Source: Oscillospiraceae bacterium (lineage in GTDB: Bacteria > Bacillota > Clostridia > Oscillospirales > Oscillospiraceae). Taken from it: a stretch of 28,507 bases of DNA. A model generated the notes under the pieces. It made no database searches. It was not told the DNA's origin and was given only the letters and a program-made list of their open reading frames with translations. Shown piece after piece: positions 6,870 through 14,417 of the stretch. Location: positions 1-28,507 of the forward strand of contig JAEDJR010000005.1 of NCBI GenBank assembly GCA_016296235.1, given 5' to 3'. Each line of letters opens with the position of its first letter. Within the stretch, counting starts at the first letter, position 1. A program made the position numbers and the translations under genes.

Positions 6870-7469
6870 CTACAGAACCTCCGCCGTCATGGCCGAAACC
6901 TCATAGGCGGTGCGCCGCTGGCTGGTCTCCCCCAGCACCTTGATGTACTCGCGGCTCTGGAGCCGCCCGGTCAGCTGGAGAAGGTCTCCCACGGCACACC
7001 CGCCCACCAGCCGCGCCGTCTTTCCCCAGAAAATACAGGGAATGTAGTCCGCCCGATGATAGGGCCGGTTTACCGCCAGCATCACGTCGCAGATCTCCCG
7101 GCCCAGGGGCGTCTGCCGGTAGACCGGTTCCTTGCAGACCGCTCCGGTCAGGGAAACCTCATTGCAAGGCTCTCCCTCACAGGCGGTCAGGGACTCGGCA
7201 TAGACGGAAATGACCAGCCGCCGGCCGGCTGACGAGCGGCTGTTGAAGGTCCGGATCTGCCCCGACACCTCCAGCATGGTGCCGCCGGAGAGATCCATAG
7301 CGCACAGGACGTCCTCCGGCACCAGCACCGGCAGGACGTCCACAGCGCCCGAGAGCCGCTCCACCTCCAGGGGAAAGCGGTAAAACCGCTTGTCGTGGTT
7401 CTCGTGCGAAAGCTGGGGCAGCTCGGCCAGGGCGCCCCGCAGCAGAATTTGGTTGGCTGAATGTTCCAT
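6870..7469 (-). CDS. SSB-like protein with two tandem OB folds
   Basis: A 199-residue protein built from two SSB-type OB folds. The first (about 5-95) is divergent (NQILLRGALAELPQLSHENH, MLEVSGQIRTFNSR). The second (about 102-188) is close to canonical SSB (NEVSLTGAVCKEPVYRQTPLGREICDVMLAVNRPY cut across its strands, IPCIFWGKTARLVGG, LLQLTGRLQSREY). SSB proteins coat single-stranded DNA. The acidic C-terminal tip that recruits repair and replication partners in housekeeping SSB (like DDDIPF) is absent; the end is SAMTAEVL. This is therefore probably an accessory SSB, not the replicative one. The ATG at 7469 is well placed after GAGGTGGGGAT. Both the ribosome binding site and the start codon lie in interleaved inverted repeats (7461-7515). 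It follows ygfK by 64 bases. Confidence 0.86.
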   Translation of the reverse strand: MEHSANQILLRGALAELPQLSHENHDKRFYRFPLEVERLSGAVDVLPVLVPEDVLCAMDLSGGTMLEVSGQIRTFNSRSSAGRRLVISVYAESLTACEGEPCNEVSLTGAVCKEPVYRQTPLGREICDVMLAVNRPYHRADYIPCIFWGKTARLVGGCAVGDLLQLTGRLQSREYIKVLGETSQRRTAYEVSAMTAEVL

Positions 7470-7516
7470 ATCCCCACCTCATTTTCCTCGTATGGAACAT
7501 CCTATGAGGTGGGGAT
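7461..7516 (-). promoter_or_regulatory. Interleaved inverted repeats covering the SD and start codon of the SSB-like gene
   Basis: Repeat A: 7461-7470 and 7491-7500 are perfect reverse complements (10 bp, ATGTTCCATA/TATGGAACAT), and A contains the start codon. Repeat B: 7471-7482 and 7504-7515 are perfect reverse complements (12 bp, TCCCCACCTCAT/ATGAGGTGGGGA), extendable by one pair if A is unpaired; B contains the Shine-Dalgarno sequence. The order along the mRNA is B', A', B, A, so the pairings interleave, as in a pseudoknot or two mutually exclusive hairpins. Either fold would hide a translation-initiation element. No U-run follows, so it is not a terminator. Confidence 0.7.
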
Positions 7517-7533
7517 GGTGTTCATGCGTCAAA

Positions 7534-10485
7534 TCATCCGATGAGATAGCCGTAATTGCGCAGCACCGTCAGGATAAAGACCTCCATGGCGGGATCCAGA
7601 TCGTTGTTCTTGGACAGGTCGCACTCCATCTCCCGGCCGCCCAGGCGCACCAGCACCTTCTGGCCGCCCAGAGGCAGGAAGCCGCTGTTCTCCCGGGACT
7701 CGTCGAAACCGGCCCGGTCATGGAACAGGGTCAGCTTATCCTTAAAGGGTGCGGAATCATAGGGGCAGAACACCTGGCAGTTGCCGCATTCGTTGCACAT
7801 CCGGTCCACGTGGAGGATCTGATGGCGGCCGTCCGGCAGCTCGATGACCACATTGGCCCGGTTGGGGCACACGTCGGCGCAGCACTGGCAGACCACGTTG
7901 CAGCTCAGGCAGCGGTCGCCCTCGCACTTGGCAGACAGGCACAGCACGCCCTTTTTGGCAATGGCGTCAGCGCGGGAGGCCCGGGCCTTTTTGGGAATAT
8001 GTACCTCCCGGGAGGCCTGCAGCACCGCATCGGCGAAGGCTCTGGCGTCGGCGATGCCCTCCACCGCCGTGGCAGGACCGCGGAAGCAGTCGCCGGCGGC
8101 GTAGACGCCCTCCACGTTGGTCTTCAGATCCGGCAGGCCCTTGGCGTCCAGCTGGATGCCGTTGGCCTGGAACACGGTGTCATCCACCCGCTCGCCCACG
8201 GCGGAGATCACGATGTCACAGTCAATTTCCACGGTCTCGCCGGTCTCCACGGGCTTGCGGCGGCCGGAAGCGTCGGGATCGCCCAGAGCCATCTTCCTGC
8301 ACAGCAGCTTGCCGTTCTCCTGCTTCACCGGGGACACCAGCTCCAGGAACCGCACGCCGTCGGCCACGGCCAGCTCCAGCTCCTCGGCGTCGGCAGGCAT
8401 ATACTTTTTGGTGCGGCGATAGACCAGGGTGGAGGACTTGGCGCCGGCCCGCAGGGCGGCACGGGCAGCGTCCATGGCGGTGTTGCCGCCGCCGACCACG
8501 GCCACATGGCCCAGTTCCAGACCCTTCAGGCCCTTGATGGCCTTGAGCCAGCCGATGACCGGCTGCACATTGCCGGGAATCTCCAGTTTTCCGGCCTTCC
8601 AGGCGCCCACGGCAAAGAGAATGTGGGTATAGCCCTGGGCCTTCAGCTCTGCCACGGAGGGGGCCTCGGTGTTCAGGCGGATGTCCACGCCCAGCTTCTC
8701 CAGCATGGCGGCGTCCTTGTCGATGGCGGCATGGGAGATGCGGAATTCGGGAATCACATGGCGGACGATACCGCCCAGGCTGTCCTCCCGCTCAAAGAGG
8801 GTGGTCTCCACGCCCTCTCTGGCCAGGAAGTGGGCTGCCGCCATACCGGTGGGGCCGCCGCCCACAATGGCAGCCTTGACGCCGGGACGCCGCTTGGCCG
8901 GAACCAGGGTGGGCAGCACCGCGTCATAGCCCCGCTCTGCCGCCACCAGCTTGGTGGCCCGGATCTGCACCGGACGGTCATAGAAATTCCGGGTGCACTT
9001 GTCCATGCAGTGGTGGGCGCAGATGGTGCCGGTGATAAAGGGCAGGGGGTTCTTCTCCAGAATCAGCCGCAGGGCCGCTTCGTACTTGCCCAGGCGGCAG
9101 AGCTCCGTATACTCGGGAATATCCTGTCCAATGGGGCAGCCGCCCTTGCAGGGGGCCGTGTTGCAGTCCAGCAGCGGCACTTTTTCGTAGAGCTTCCGCC
9201 GGGGCAGGGGCTTGACGGCCTTCTGGTGGAGGGGATCCCGGCGGGCCGCCAGGGACAGGGCCGCCACCTGCTCCGTATCCACGCCGGTGAAGGGCTTGAA
9301 GTCCATCTGCTCCAGCTTTTCGCCGATCTGCTTGAACCGCTGGTAGCCGCCGGGCTTCAGCTCCGTGGTGGCCATGGTGATGGGCCAGATGCCGCAGGCG
9401 AAGATCTTGTCAATATTGAAGTAGTCCGCGCCGCCGGAGTAGCTCAGGCGCAGCTTGCCGCCGAAGTCCCGGCCGATGCGGTTGGCCATCTCAATGGTCA
9501 GGGGGAACAGGGACTTGCCGGCCATGTACATCTCTTCCGAGGGCAGCTCATTCTGCTTCACGTCCACGGGGAAGGTGTTGGACAGCTTCAGGCCGAATTC
9601 CAGATCCCGGGACGCCGCCAGCTCCTGCAGGCGGTGGAACATGGGGATGGCGTCGGCGTACTGCAGGTCGTCATTGAAGTGGAACTCGCCGAACTGGATA
9701 TAGTCGTAGCCCATGCCGTCCAGAATCGATCGGGCGGACTGGTAGCCCAGGATGGTGGGGTTGCACTTGACGAAGGTGTGCAGGTTCTTCTCCGTAATCA
9801 GATAGGAGGCGATGGCCTCGATCTCCGACGGCGGGCAGCCGTGGAGGGTGGAGACGGTGACGGAATTGGAGACCTGGGGCGAGATGGAGTCAATGAAGTC
9901 GCCGTAGCCGGGATACATCCGGTGGAGCACCTCCATGCACTCGGCCCAGATGGGCTCCGTGGAGGCGTTTTTCATGCCCTCGATGTACTTGTCGATCTTC
10001 TCGCCCCGGATGCCCGCCAGATCGTAGCCCACGGACATATTGAACACAAAGCCGTTGGGATCGCCCAGGCCGTAGACCTTGGCCAGCATCTTACAGGCGC
10101 ACCAGGCCTTCACATATTCCTCATAGGCCTGGGGCACATACAGCTCCGTGGACCACTCGCAGTTGTAGCACTCGTCCTCGGCCAGAATGCAGGGCCGGTT
10201 GACGCAGGCCGCCAGCTCGGCGCCGTCCATCTTCTGGACGGTTTTCAGCTCAAAGAACCGGGCGCCGGCAAAATAGGAGGCCACAATATTCTGGGCCAGC
10301 TGGGTATTGGGACCGGCGGCGGGGCCGAAGGGCGTTTCGATATATTCCTTGCCGAAAATCGGCAGCTTCTTCTCCCCTGCCACATAGGGCCGGTGGACGC
10401 CGAATACGGAGCCGTCCCGCTGATATTCCGTGGCAATCCAGGTCATCAGCTGCTCAAAGGGGATGGGGATCATCAGTTCACTCAT
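7534..10485 (-). CDS. ygfK: YgfK-type Fe-S/flavin oxidoreductase (putative selenate reductase subunit)
   Basis: A 983-residue cytoplasmic protein matching YgfK. The N-terminal 410 residues resemble the dihydroorotate-dehydrogenase/glutamate-synthase TIM barrel (TPFGPAAGPNTQLAQNIV, STLHGCPPSEIEAIA, SYSGGADYFNIDKI). A GltD-like module follows: cysteines in CNTAPCKGGCPIGQDIPEY and CAHHCMDKC, an FAD fold (VGGGPTGMAAAHF, about 525) and an NAD(P) fold (VGGGNTAMDAARAAL, about 650). Near the C-terminus a ferredoxin-like segment has CLSCNVVCQCCADVCP and CNECGNCQVFCP. ygfK sits beside ssnA in E. coli and in anaerobic purine/urate-catabolism clusters, where it probably moves electrons from NAD(P)H to a molybdenum or selenium enzyme; its exact reaction is not settled. 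The ATG follows GGAGGTAATAACC. No xanthine dehydrogenase or ygeXYW gene is in the window. Confidence 0.9.
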   Translation of the reverse strand: MSELMIPIPFEQLMTWIATEYQRDGSVFGVHRPYVAGEKKLPIFGKEYIETPFGPAAGPNTQLAQNIVASYFAGARFFELKTVQKMDGAELAACVNRPCILAEDECYNCEWSTELYVPQAYEEYVKAWCACKMLAKVYGLGDPNGFVFNMSVGYDLAGIRGEKIDKYIEGMKNASTEPIWAECMEVLHRMYPGYGDFIDSISPQVSNSVTVSTLHGCPPSEIEAIASYLITEKNLHTFVKCNPTILGYQSARSILDGMGYDYIQFGEFHFNDDLQYADAIPMFHRLQELAASRDLEFGLKLSNTFPVDVKQNELPSEEMYMAGKSLFPLTIEMANRIGRDFGGKLRLSYSGGADYFNIDKIFACGIWPITMATTELKPGGYQRFKQIGEKLEQMDFKPFTGVDTEQVAALSLAARRDPLHQKAVKPLPRRKLYEKVPLLDCNTAPCKGGCPIGQDIPEYTELCRLGKYEAALRLILEKNPLPFITGTICAHHCMDKCTRNFYDRPVQIRATKLVAAERGYDAVLPTLVPAKRRPGVKAAIVGGGPTGMAAAHFLAREGVETTLFEREDSLGGIVRHVIPEFRISHAAIDKDAAMLEKLGVDIRLNTEAPSVAELKAQGYTHILFAVGAWKAGKLEIPGNVQPVIGWLKAIKGLKGLELGHVAVVGGGNTAMDAARAALRAGAKSSTLVYRRTKKYMPADAEELELAVADGVRFLELVSPVKQENGKLLCRKMALGDPDASGRRKPVETGETVEIDCDIVISAVGERVDDTVFQANGIQLDAKGLPDLKTNVEGVYAAGDCFRGPATAVEGIADARAFADAVLQASREVHIPKKARASRADAIAKKGVLCLSAKCEGDRCLSCNVVCQCCADVCPNRANVVIELPDGRHQILHVDRMCNECGNCQVFCPYDSAPFKDKLTLFHDRAGFDESRENSGFLPLGGQKVLVRLGGREMECDLSKNNDLDPAMEVFILTVLRNYGYLIG

Positions 10486-10517
10486 GGTTATTACCTCCGT
10501 TCATCTCGATGATGGTC

Positions 10518-10544
10518 AGTATATCTGATTAGAACGTATGTCAA
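10518..10544 (-). promoter_or_regulatory. Candidate internal promoter for ygfK
   Basis: Minus strand: perfect -35 TTGACA (10544-10539) and -10 TATACT (10523-10518), with a 15-base spacer that is shorter than ideal. It lies 33 bases before the ygfK start, between the dispersed repeat and the gene, and could give ygfK expression independent of ssnA. Confidence 0.45.
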
Positions 10545-10548
10545 AGTG

Positions 10549-10622
10549 GGCGTAGGGGCGGCTATCAGCCGCCTGTTGAAACCTGGTTTCGGATCGCGGG
10601 CGGCTAATAGCCGCCCCTACGG
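10549..10622. repeat. Palindromic dispersed repeat between ssnA and ygfK
   Basis: Outer arms GCGTAGGGGCGGCTA (10549 onward) and TAGCCGCCCCTACGGC (ending near 10622) are inverted. Each end also has its own small hairpin (GGCGGCTATCAGCCGCC and GGCGGCTAATAGCCGCC). The unit GTAGGGGCGGC resembles GTAGGGGCGACC in the repeat at 14418-14560. It separates the two genes of an otherwise tight functional pair and could end or stabilise the ssnA message. Confidence 0.75.
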
Positions 10623-10663
10623 CAGTTTTTGTTCGCCGCGGCACGTCCAGTAAATGCGTTTTG

Positions 10664-12004
10664 TCAATACTCGCAGTGGTTCAGCGCGCCCCACAGCTTC
10701 TTGGCTTCCTCCAGAATATGGGCGTTGATGGCTTCCTCGTCCACACCCACCAGCTGGCGGTCCAGCATGAGAACCTTGCCGTTGCCGATGGTGGTCTGGC
10801 ACTGGCGGCCGGTCATGCCGAAGATCATATGGCCGTCGATGTTGGCGTCGGAGAAGGGCGTATAGGGCTTGTAGTCCATGACGATGATGTCCGCCGCGGC
10901 GCCGGCCTTCAGAACGCCCAGCTCATCGGGGAAGTACCGGGCGCCGATCCTGGCGTTGTTCTTGAAGAGCATATCCGTGACCTCGCACCAGGCCACGTTG
11001 GGAAGGCAGGCGTTGGACCGCTGGGAGCACAACGCCACCTTCAGGGACTCCAGCATGTCGTTGGTATAGGCATCGGTGCCCATGCCCAGGAGAATGCCGT
11101 TCTTGTACAGCGGCAGCACCGGGCAGATGCCCACGGCGTTGCCCATGTTGGACTCGGGGTTGTTGACCACCATGGTGTCCGTGGACTTGATGATCTCGAT
11201 TTCCGCGCTGTTGACGTGGATGCAGTGGCCCAGGATGGTCTTGGGGCCCAAGATTCCGTGATCCTGCAGCCGCTGCACCGGACGGCGGCCGTAGTTTTGC
11301 AGGCTGTCGTAGACGTCGTTCATGCCCTCGGACACATGAATATGGTAGCCCGTACGGCCGTTGTTGGCGGCCACCATGCGGTCAAAGGTCTTGTCGGAGA
11401 TGGTGAACAGGGCGTGGCCGCCGAACATGGCCTTGAGCATGGGATCCTGCTCTTTTTCACAGTAAGTAATAAAGTCGGCGTTCTCCTGAATGCCCTGGAG
11501 GCACTTCTCTTCGCCGTCCCGGTCGGAGACCTCGTAGCACAGGCAGCTGCGGATGCCGAACTCCCTGGCAGATTCCGCGATTTTGAACAGAGAACCGGGA
11601 ATCTCACAGTAGGAGGCGTGGTGGTCAAAGATGGTGGTGACGCCCTGCTTGATGCAGTCCAGGTACAGTGCATCGGCGGAGGCCTTGGTACCGGCCAGGG
11701 TCAGTTTCCGGTCGATGGCCCACCAGGTGCCGTCCAGGACTTCATAGAAATTGGTGGGATTGTTGCCCACGATGGCAAGGCCCCGGGCCAGGGCGGAGTA
11801 GATGTGGGTATGGGCGTTGATGAAGGCCGGCATAATGACGCCGCCCTTGGCGTCGATGATCCTGGCGTCCGGGTATTTGGCCCGCAGGGCCGCTTCCTCG
11901 CCGACCTCGGTGATTTTCGTACCTTCAAAGGCCACAGCGCCTTTTTCGAAATAGGGCTTGGCCGGATCCCGGGTGATGAGCCGTCCGTTGGTGAGTAACT
12001 GCAT
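10664..12004 (-). CDS. ssnA: SsnA-type aminohydrolase (amidohydrolase superfamily)
   Basis: A 446-residue metal-dependent hydrolase of the AtzA/TrzN/guanine-deaminase group, matching putative aminohydrolase SsnA. Visible metal and active-site motifs: NAHTHIYSAL (HxH, about 65), HIHVSEGMND (about 225), LGHCIHV (about 265) and GMGTDAYTND (Asp, about 305). The composite N- and C-terminal beta-sandwich is indicated by LLTNGRLITRDP and AGAAADIIVMDYKPYTP. Such enzymes deaminate or open nitrogen heterocycles; its partner ygfK and known locus contexts point to purine catabolism, but the substrate is not proven. The ATG at 12004 follows AAAGGAGGTCATTTC. It is expressed from a clear promoter at 12144-12172 through a structured leader of about 130 nt. 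Confidence 0.92.
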   Translation of the reverse strand: MQLLTNGRLITRDPAKPYFEKGAVAFEGTKITEVGEEAALRAKYPDARIIDAKGGVIMPAFINAHTHIYSALARGLAIVGNNPTNFYEVLDGTWWAIDRKLTLAGTKASADALYLDCIKQGVTTIFDHHASYCEIPGSLFKIAESAREFGIRSCLCYEVSDRDGEEKCLQGIQENADFITYCEKEQDPMLKAMFGGHALFTISDKTFDRMVAANNGRTGYHIHVSEGMNDVYDSLQNYGRRPVQRLQDHGILGPKTILGHCIHVNSAEIEIIKSTDTMVVNNPESNMGNAVGICPVLPLYKNGILLGMGTDAYTNDMLESLKVALCSQRSNACLPNVAWCEVTDMLFKNNARIGARYFPDELGVLKAGAAADIIVMDYKPYTPFSDANIDGHMIFGMTGRQCQTTIGNGKVLMLDRQLVGVDEEAINAHILEEAKKLWGALNHCEY

Positions 12005-12023
12005 GAAATGACCTCCTTTTCAG

Positions 12024-12139
12024 AAAAACAAAAAATGCACCAAATCCCATGGGGATTCAGTACACTCGAAGCAAAGCCGAGTGATAGTTGCAGCCCGTGT
12101 GCGAAACACTTCGTTACAGCTACCAATCTTTGATTGTGC
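12024..12139 (-). ncRNA. Structured 5' leader of ssnA (candidate cis-regulatory RNA)
   Basis: Read on the minus strand from the predicted start. GCACAATC (12139-12132) can pair with GATT-TG-GTGC (12046-12037) to close the leader. Inside are GTAGC/GCTGC, CACTCG/CGAGTG with an inner GC/GC, and a small CAATC-AAA-GATTG hairpin. The hairpin AATCCC-CAT-GGGATT (12057-12043) uses the same 3' bases as the closing stem, so the two are alternatives. TTTTTTGTTTTT (12035-12024) follows the closing stem after one base, then the Shine-Dalgarno sequence. This is an attenuator or riboswitch-like layout. It does not match the purine, guanidine or T-box signatures I know. No covariation evidence was available. 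Confidence 0.5.
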
Positions 12140-12143
12140 TTTT

Positions 12144-12172
12144 ATTCTACTCCACCGCTTCGAAAAAATCAA
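12144..12172 (-). promoter_or_regulatory. Sigma-A-type promoter of ssnA
   Basis: Minus strand: -35 TTGATT (12172-12167), 17-base spacer, -10 TAGAAT (12149-12144), placing the start near 12137-12139. It diverges from the helicase promoter at 12241-12269. Confidence 0.75.
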
Positions 12173-12213
12173 GACAAAAAGCACAGACCGCCGAAATATT
12201 TTCCGCCGCTTCT

Positions 12214-12236
12214 TGTGATTTTGACGAAAAATCACA
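12214..12236. promoter_or_regulatory. Operator-like inverted repeat between divergent ssnA and helicase promoters
   Basis: TGTGATTTT (12214-12222) and AAAATCACA (12228-12236) are perfect 9-bp inverted arms with a 5-base spacer. The site ends 4 bases before the helicase -35 box and about 40 bases upstream of the ssnA -35. The spacing differs from CRP/FNR (TGTGA-N6-TCACA), and the regulator is unknown. Confidence 0.45.
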
Positions 12237-12240
12237 CCAG

Positions 12241-12269
12241 TTGCAAATCCCCCCATACTCTGGTATAAT
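12241..12269 (+). promoter_or_regulatory. Sigma-A-type promoter of the DEAD-box helicase operon
   Basis: -35 TTGCAA (12241-12246), 17-base spacer, perfect -10 TATAAT (12264-12269). The predicted start near 12276 leaves a short leader of about 24 nt with AAAGGA before the ATG at 12300. Confidence 0.85.
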
Positions 12270-12299
12270 AAATGAAATTTCAGACAAAGGAAACAAACC

Positions 12300-13484
12300 A
12301 TGGAACAAGAACTGACTTTCAAGGATCTGGGCCTGTCCGAAGAGATTTTGAAGGCCCTGGAAAAGAAAGGCTACGGCTATCCCACCCGGGTTCAGGCGGA
12401 GGCCATTCCGCCCTTCCTGCAGTGGAAGGACGTCATTGCCAAGGCCCCCACCGGCACTGGCAAGACCTTTGCCTTCGGCATCCCCATGATCGAGCACATC
12501 GACGCGGAGTCCGAGGATCTGCAGGGTCTGGTGCTGGCCCCCACCCGGGAGCTGGCCATCCAGATCTGCGACGAGCTGCGGGGCCTGCTGCGCTATTATA
12601 AAAACATCCGGGTGGCCGTGGTCTACGGCGGCCAGCGGATGGAGCCCCAGGTCAAGGCCCTGAACGCCCATCCCCAGATCGTGGTGGCCACGCCGGGCCG
12701 TCTCATGGATCACTACAACCGCAAGAACCTGCGGCTGGACAAGGTTCACACCGTGGTGCTGGACGAGGCCGACCGGATGCTGGACATGGGCTTCTTCAAG
12801 GATGTGACCCATATCCTGGACAAGCTCAAGAACAAAAAGAGCATGGGCCTGTTCTCCGCCACCATCTCCCAGGAGGTCATGACCGTCAGCTGGATGTACC
12901 AGCGGGACGAGGTGGAGATCACCGTCCCCGCCGACCAGGACAACAAGCCGGACATCGACCAGTACTCCCTGACCGTTCCCCCGCTGGAAAAGACGGAAAC
13001 CACCCTGCGGCTCATCCGGGCCATGCAGTATGAGCGTGTCATCGTGTTCTGCAACACCAAGCACATGTGCCAACGGCTCAGCGACGATCTGCGCCGGGCC
13101 GGTCTGGATGCCGACTGCATCCACGGCGACATCCGCCAGGCCGTCCGGGAAAAGACCATGAAAACCTTCAAGGACGGCAAGCTGTCGGTGCTCATCGCCA
13201 CGGACGTGGCCTCCCGGGGCATCGACGTGGACGACGTGGACTGCGTCATCAACTTCGACGTGCCGGAGGAGAATGAATACTATATCCACCGCATCGGCCG
13301 TACCGGCCGGGCCAAGCGCAAGGGCGCGGCCTGGTCCATTCTGGGCAACTTCCCGGAGAAGGCCAAGCTGGACGAAATCGCCAAATACTCTCACTTCACT
13401 GTCCGCCCCATGAAGTTCATTGAGGGCGATCTGCTGGTGGACGATGAGGTCAAAAAGCCGCCGGTGCGGAAGAAATTCCGGTGA
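12300..13484 (+). CDS. DEAD-box ATP-dependent RNA helicase
   Basis: A 394-residue minimal DEAD-box helicase with all core motifs in order: Q motif region (FKDLGLSEEILKALEKKGY, PTRVQAEAIP), I (APTGTGKT), Ia (PTRELA), Ib (TPGR), II (DEAD), III (SATI, usually SAT), IV (VIVFCNT), V (DVASRGID) and VI (HRIGRTGR). It uses ATP to remodel RNA duplexes, typically in ribosome assembly, mRNA decay or cold adaptation. There is only a short basic tail (KKPPVRKKFR) and no RNA-recognition or DbpA domain, so specificity is not evident; CshA/DeaD-type roles are possible. A strong promoter lies directly upstream, and the stop overlaps the DprA-like start as GTGA, indicating co-transcription. Confidence 0.95.
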   Translation: MEQELTFKDLGLSEEILKALEKKGYGYPTRVQAEAIPPFLQWKDVIAKAPTGTGKTFAFGIPMIEHIDAESEDLQGLVLAPTRELAIQICDELRGLLRYYKNIRVAVVYGGQRMEPQVKALNAHPQIVVATPGRLMDHYNRKNLRLDKVHTVVLDEADRMLDMGFFKDVTHILDKLKNKKSMGLFSATISQEVMTVSWMYQRDEVEITVPADQDNKPDIDQYSLTVPPLEKTETTLRLIRAMQYERVIVFCNTKHMCQRLSDDLRRAGLDADCIHGDIRQAVREKTMKTFKDGKLSVLIATDVASRGIDVDDVDCVINFDVPEENEYYIHRIGRTGRAKRKGAAWSILGNFPEKAKLDEIAKYSHFTVRPMKFIEGDLLVDDEVKKPPVRKKFR

Positions 13485-14374
13485 CCGCCGCGGAAGAGGG
13501 CGTCCTGCTGCTTTGCTGCCAGCTGGGCGACCCGGACAGCCGGCCCCTGACCACCGCTCAGTTCCGGGAGCTGGGCCGCCGGGTGCGTACTTCCTCTATG
13601 GACGGCGATCCCCTGGCGGAGCTTTCAGCGGCTGCGCTGCGGCAGCTGGGCTATGACGATGACCAGGCCGGCCGGATCCTGGGGCTTTTGCGCCGCACCT
13701 CCCGTCTGCGGGACTATGTGGCCCGGGGGCAGGCGCAGGAGATTCAGCCTTTGACCCGGCTCTCCCCCGCCTACCCCGACCGTCTGCGGCAGATGGGGCA
13801 GGAGGCCAGCGCGCCGGTGCTGTTTTACCGGGGCGACGTGTCTCTGCTGCGCCGCCCTGCTGTGGCTGTGGTGGGCTCCCGGCAGCTTCTGCCGGAAAAT
13901 GAGGCCTTTGCCCGGCAGGCAGGCAGACTTGCCGCCCGGGAGGGTCTGGTTTTGGTGTCCGGCGGCGCCCAGGGCGCCGATCTGACCGCCCAGAACGCCT
14001 GTCTGGAGCATGGCGGCTCCTGCGTGATTTTTGTGGCCGATCTGCTGACCGCGCACCCGCCCCAGGCAAACACCCTGTATCTCAGCGAAGGGGGCTACGA
14101 TTGCCCCTTCTCCCCCGCCCGGGCGCTTCACCGAAACGGACTGATCCATATGCTGGGGGAGAAAACCCTGGCGGCCCAGTGCACGTTCGGCTCCGGCGGC
14201 ACCTGGCAGGGCTGCCTGGAGAACCTCCGCCGCCGCTGGTCGGAGCTGTACGTCTTTGCCGACGGCTCCCCGGCCATGGCGGCATTGGAGGAACGGGGCG
14301 CTGTCCCCGTGCATAGGCTGGAAAGCCTTCGTGCCCTGGTTTCCGGCCAAATCAGTTTGTTTGATTCCCCATAG
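13481..14374 (+). CDS. Short DprA-like protein (Rossmann/lysine-decarboxylase-like fold)
   Basis: A 297-residue DprA/Smf-related protein. The N-terminal third (about 1-90) is helical and SAM-like. The Rossmann core (about 110-265) carries FYRGDVSLLRRPAVAVVGSR and SGGAQGADLTAQNACLEHGG, corresponding to the DprA VGSR and SGxAxGID motifs, but with GAD for GID and without the usual AHxxAL histidine. Canonical DprA loads RecA on incoming single-stranded DNA. This protein also lacks an obvious C-terminal winged helix and ends soon after the fold, so a transformation role is uncertain. GTG start overlaps the helicase stop by 4 bp with only a weak SD, so translational coupling is likely. It may be a second, diverged Smf paralogue. 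Confidence 0.75.
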   Translation: MTAAEEGVLLLCCQLGDPDSRPLTTAQFRELGRRVRTSSMDGDPLAELSAAALRQLGYDDDQAGRILGLLRRTSRLRDYVARGQAQEIQPLTRLSPAYPDRLRQMGQEASAPVLFYRGDVSLLRRPAVAVVGSRQLLPENEAFARQAGRLAAREGLVLVSGGAQGADLTAQNACLEHGGSCVIFVADLLTAHPPQANTLYLSEGGYDCPFSPARALHRNGLIHMLGEKTLAAQCTFGSGGTWQGCLENLRRRWSELYVFADGSPAMAALEERGAVPVHRLESLRALVSGQISLFDSP

Positions 14375-14417
14375 GTAACCGCTGTTTTTTCCTTCCGTGT
14401 CAATCCTCGCTTGTGCA

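Noticed and set aside
7390..10512. A 1,040-codon plus-strand frame opposite ygfK
   Set aside because: Same shadow effect; composition is repetitive His/Gln/Gly/Leu without domains, and the minus-strand ygfK has clear Fe-S and nucleotide-binding motifs.
12024..12139. Purine (guanine/adenine) riboswitch or T-box in the ssnA leader
   Set aside because: The core sequences of the purine aptamer and the T-box AGGGTGG-ACCGCG element are absent, so I list it only as an unassigned structured leader.
12214..12236. CRP/FNR or Rex binding site between the divergent promoters
   Set aside because: The TGTGA and TCACA half-sites are 13 bases apart, not 6, and the arms extend with T/A runs; neither consensus fits.
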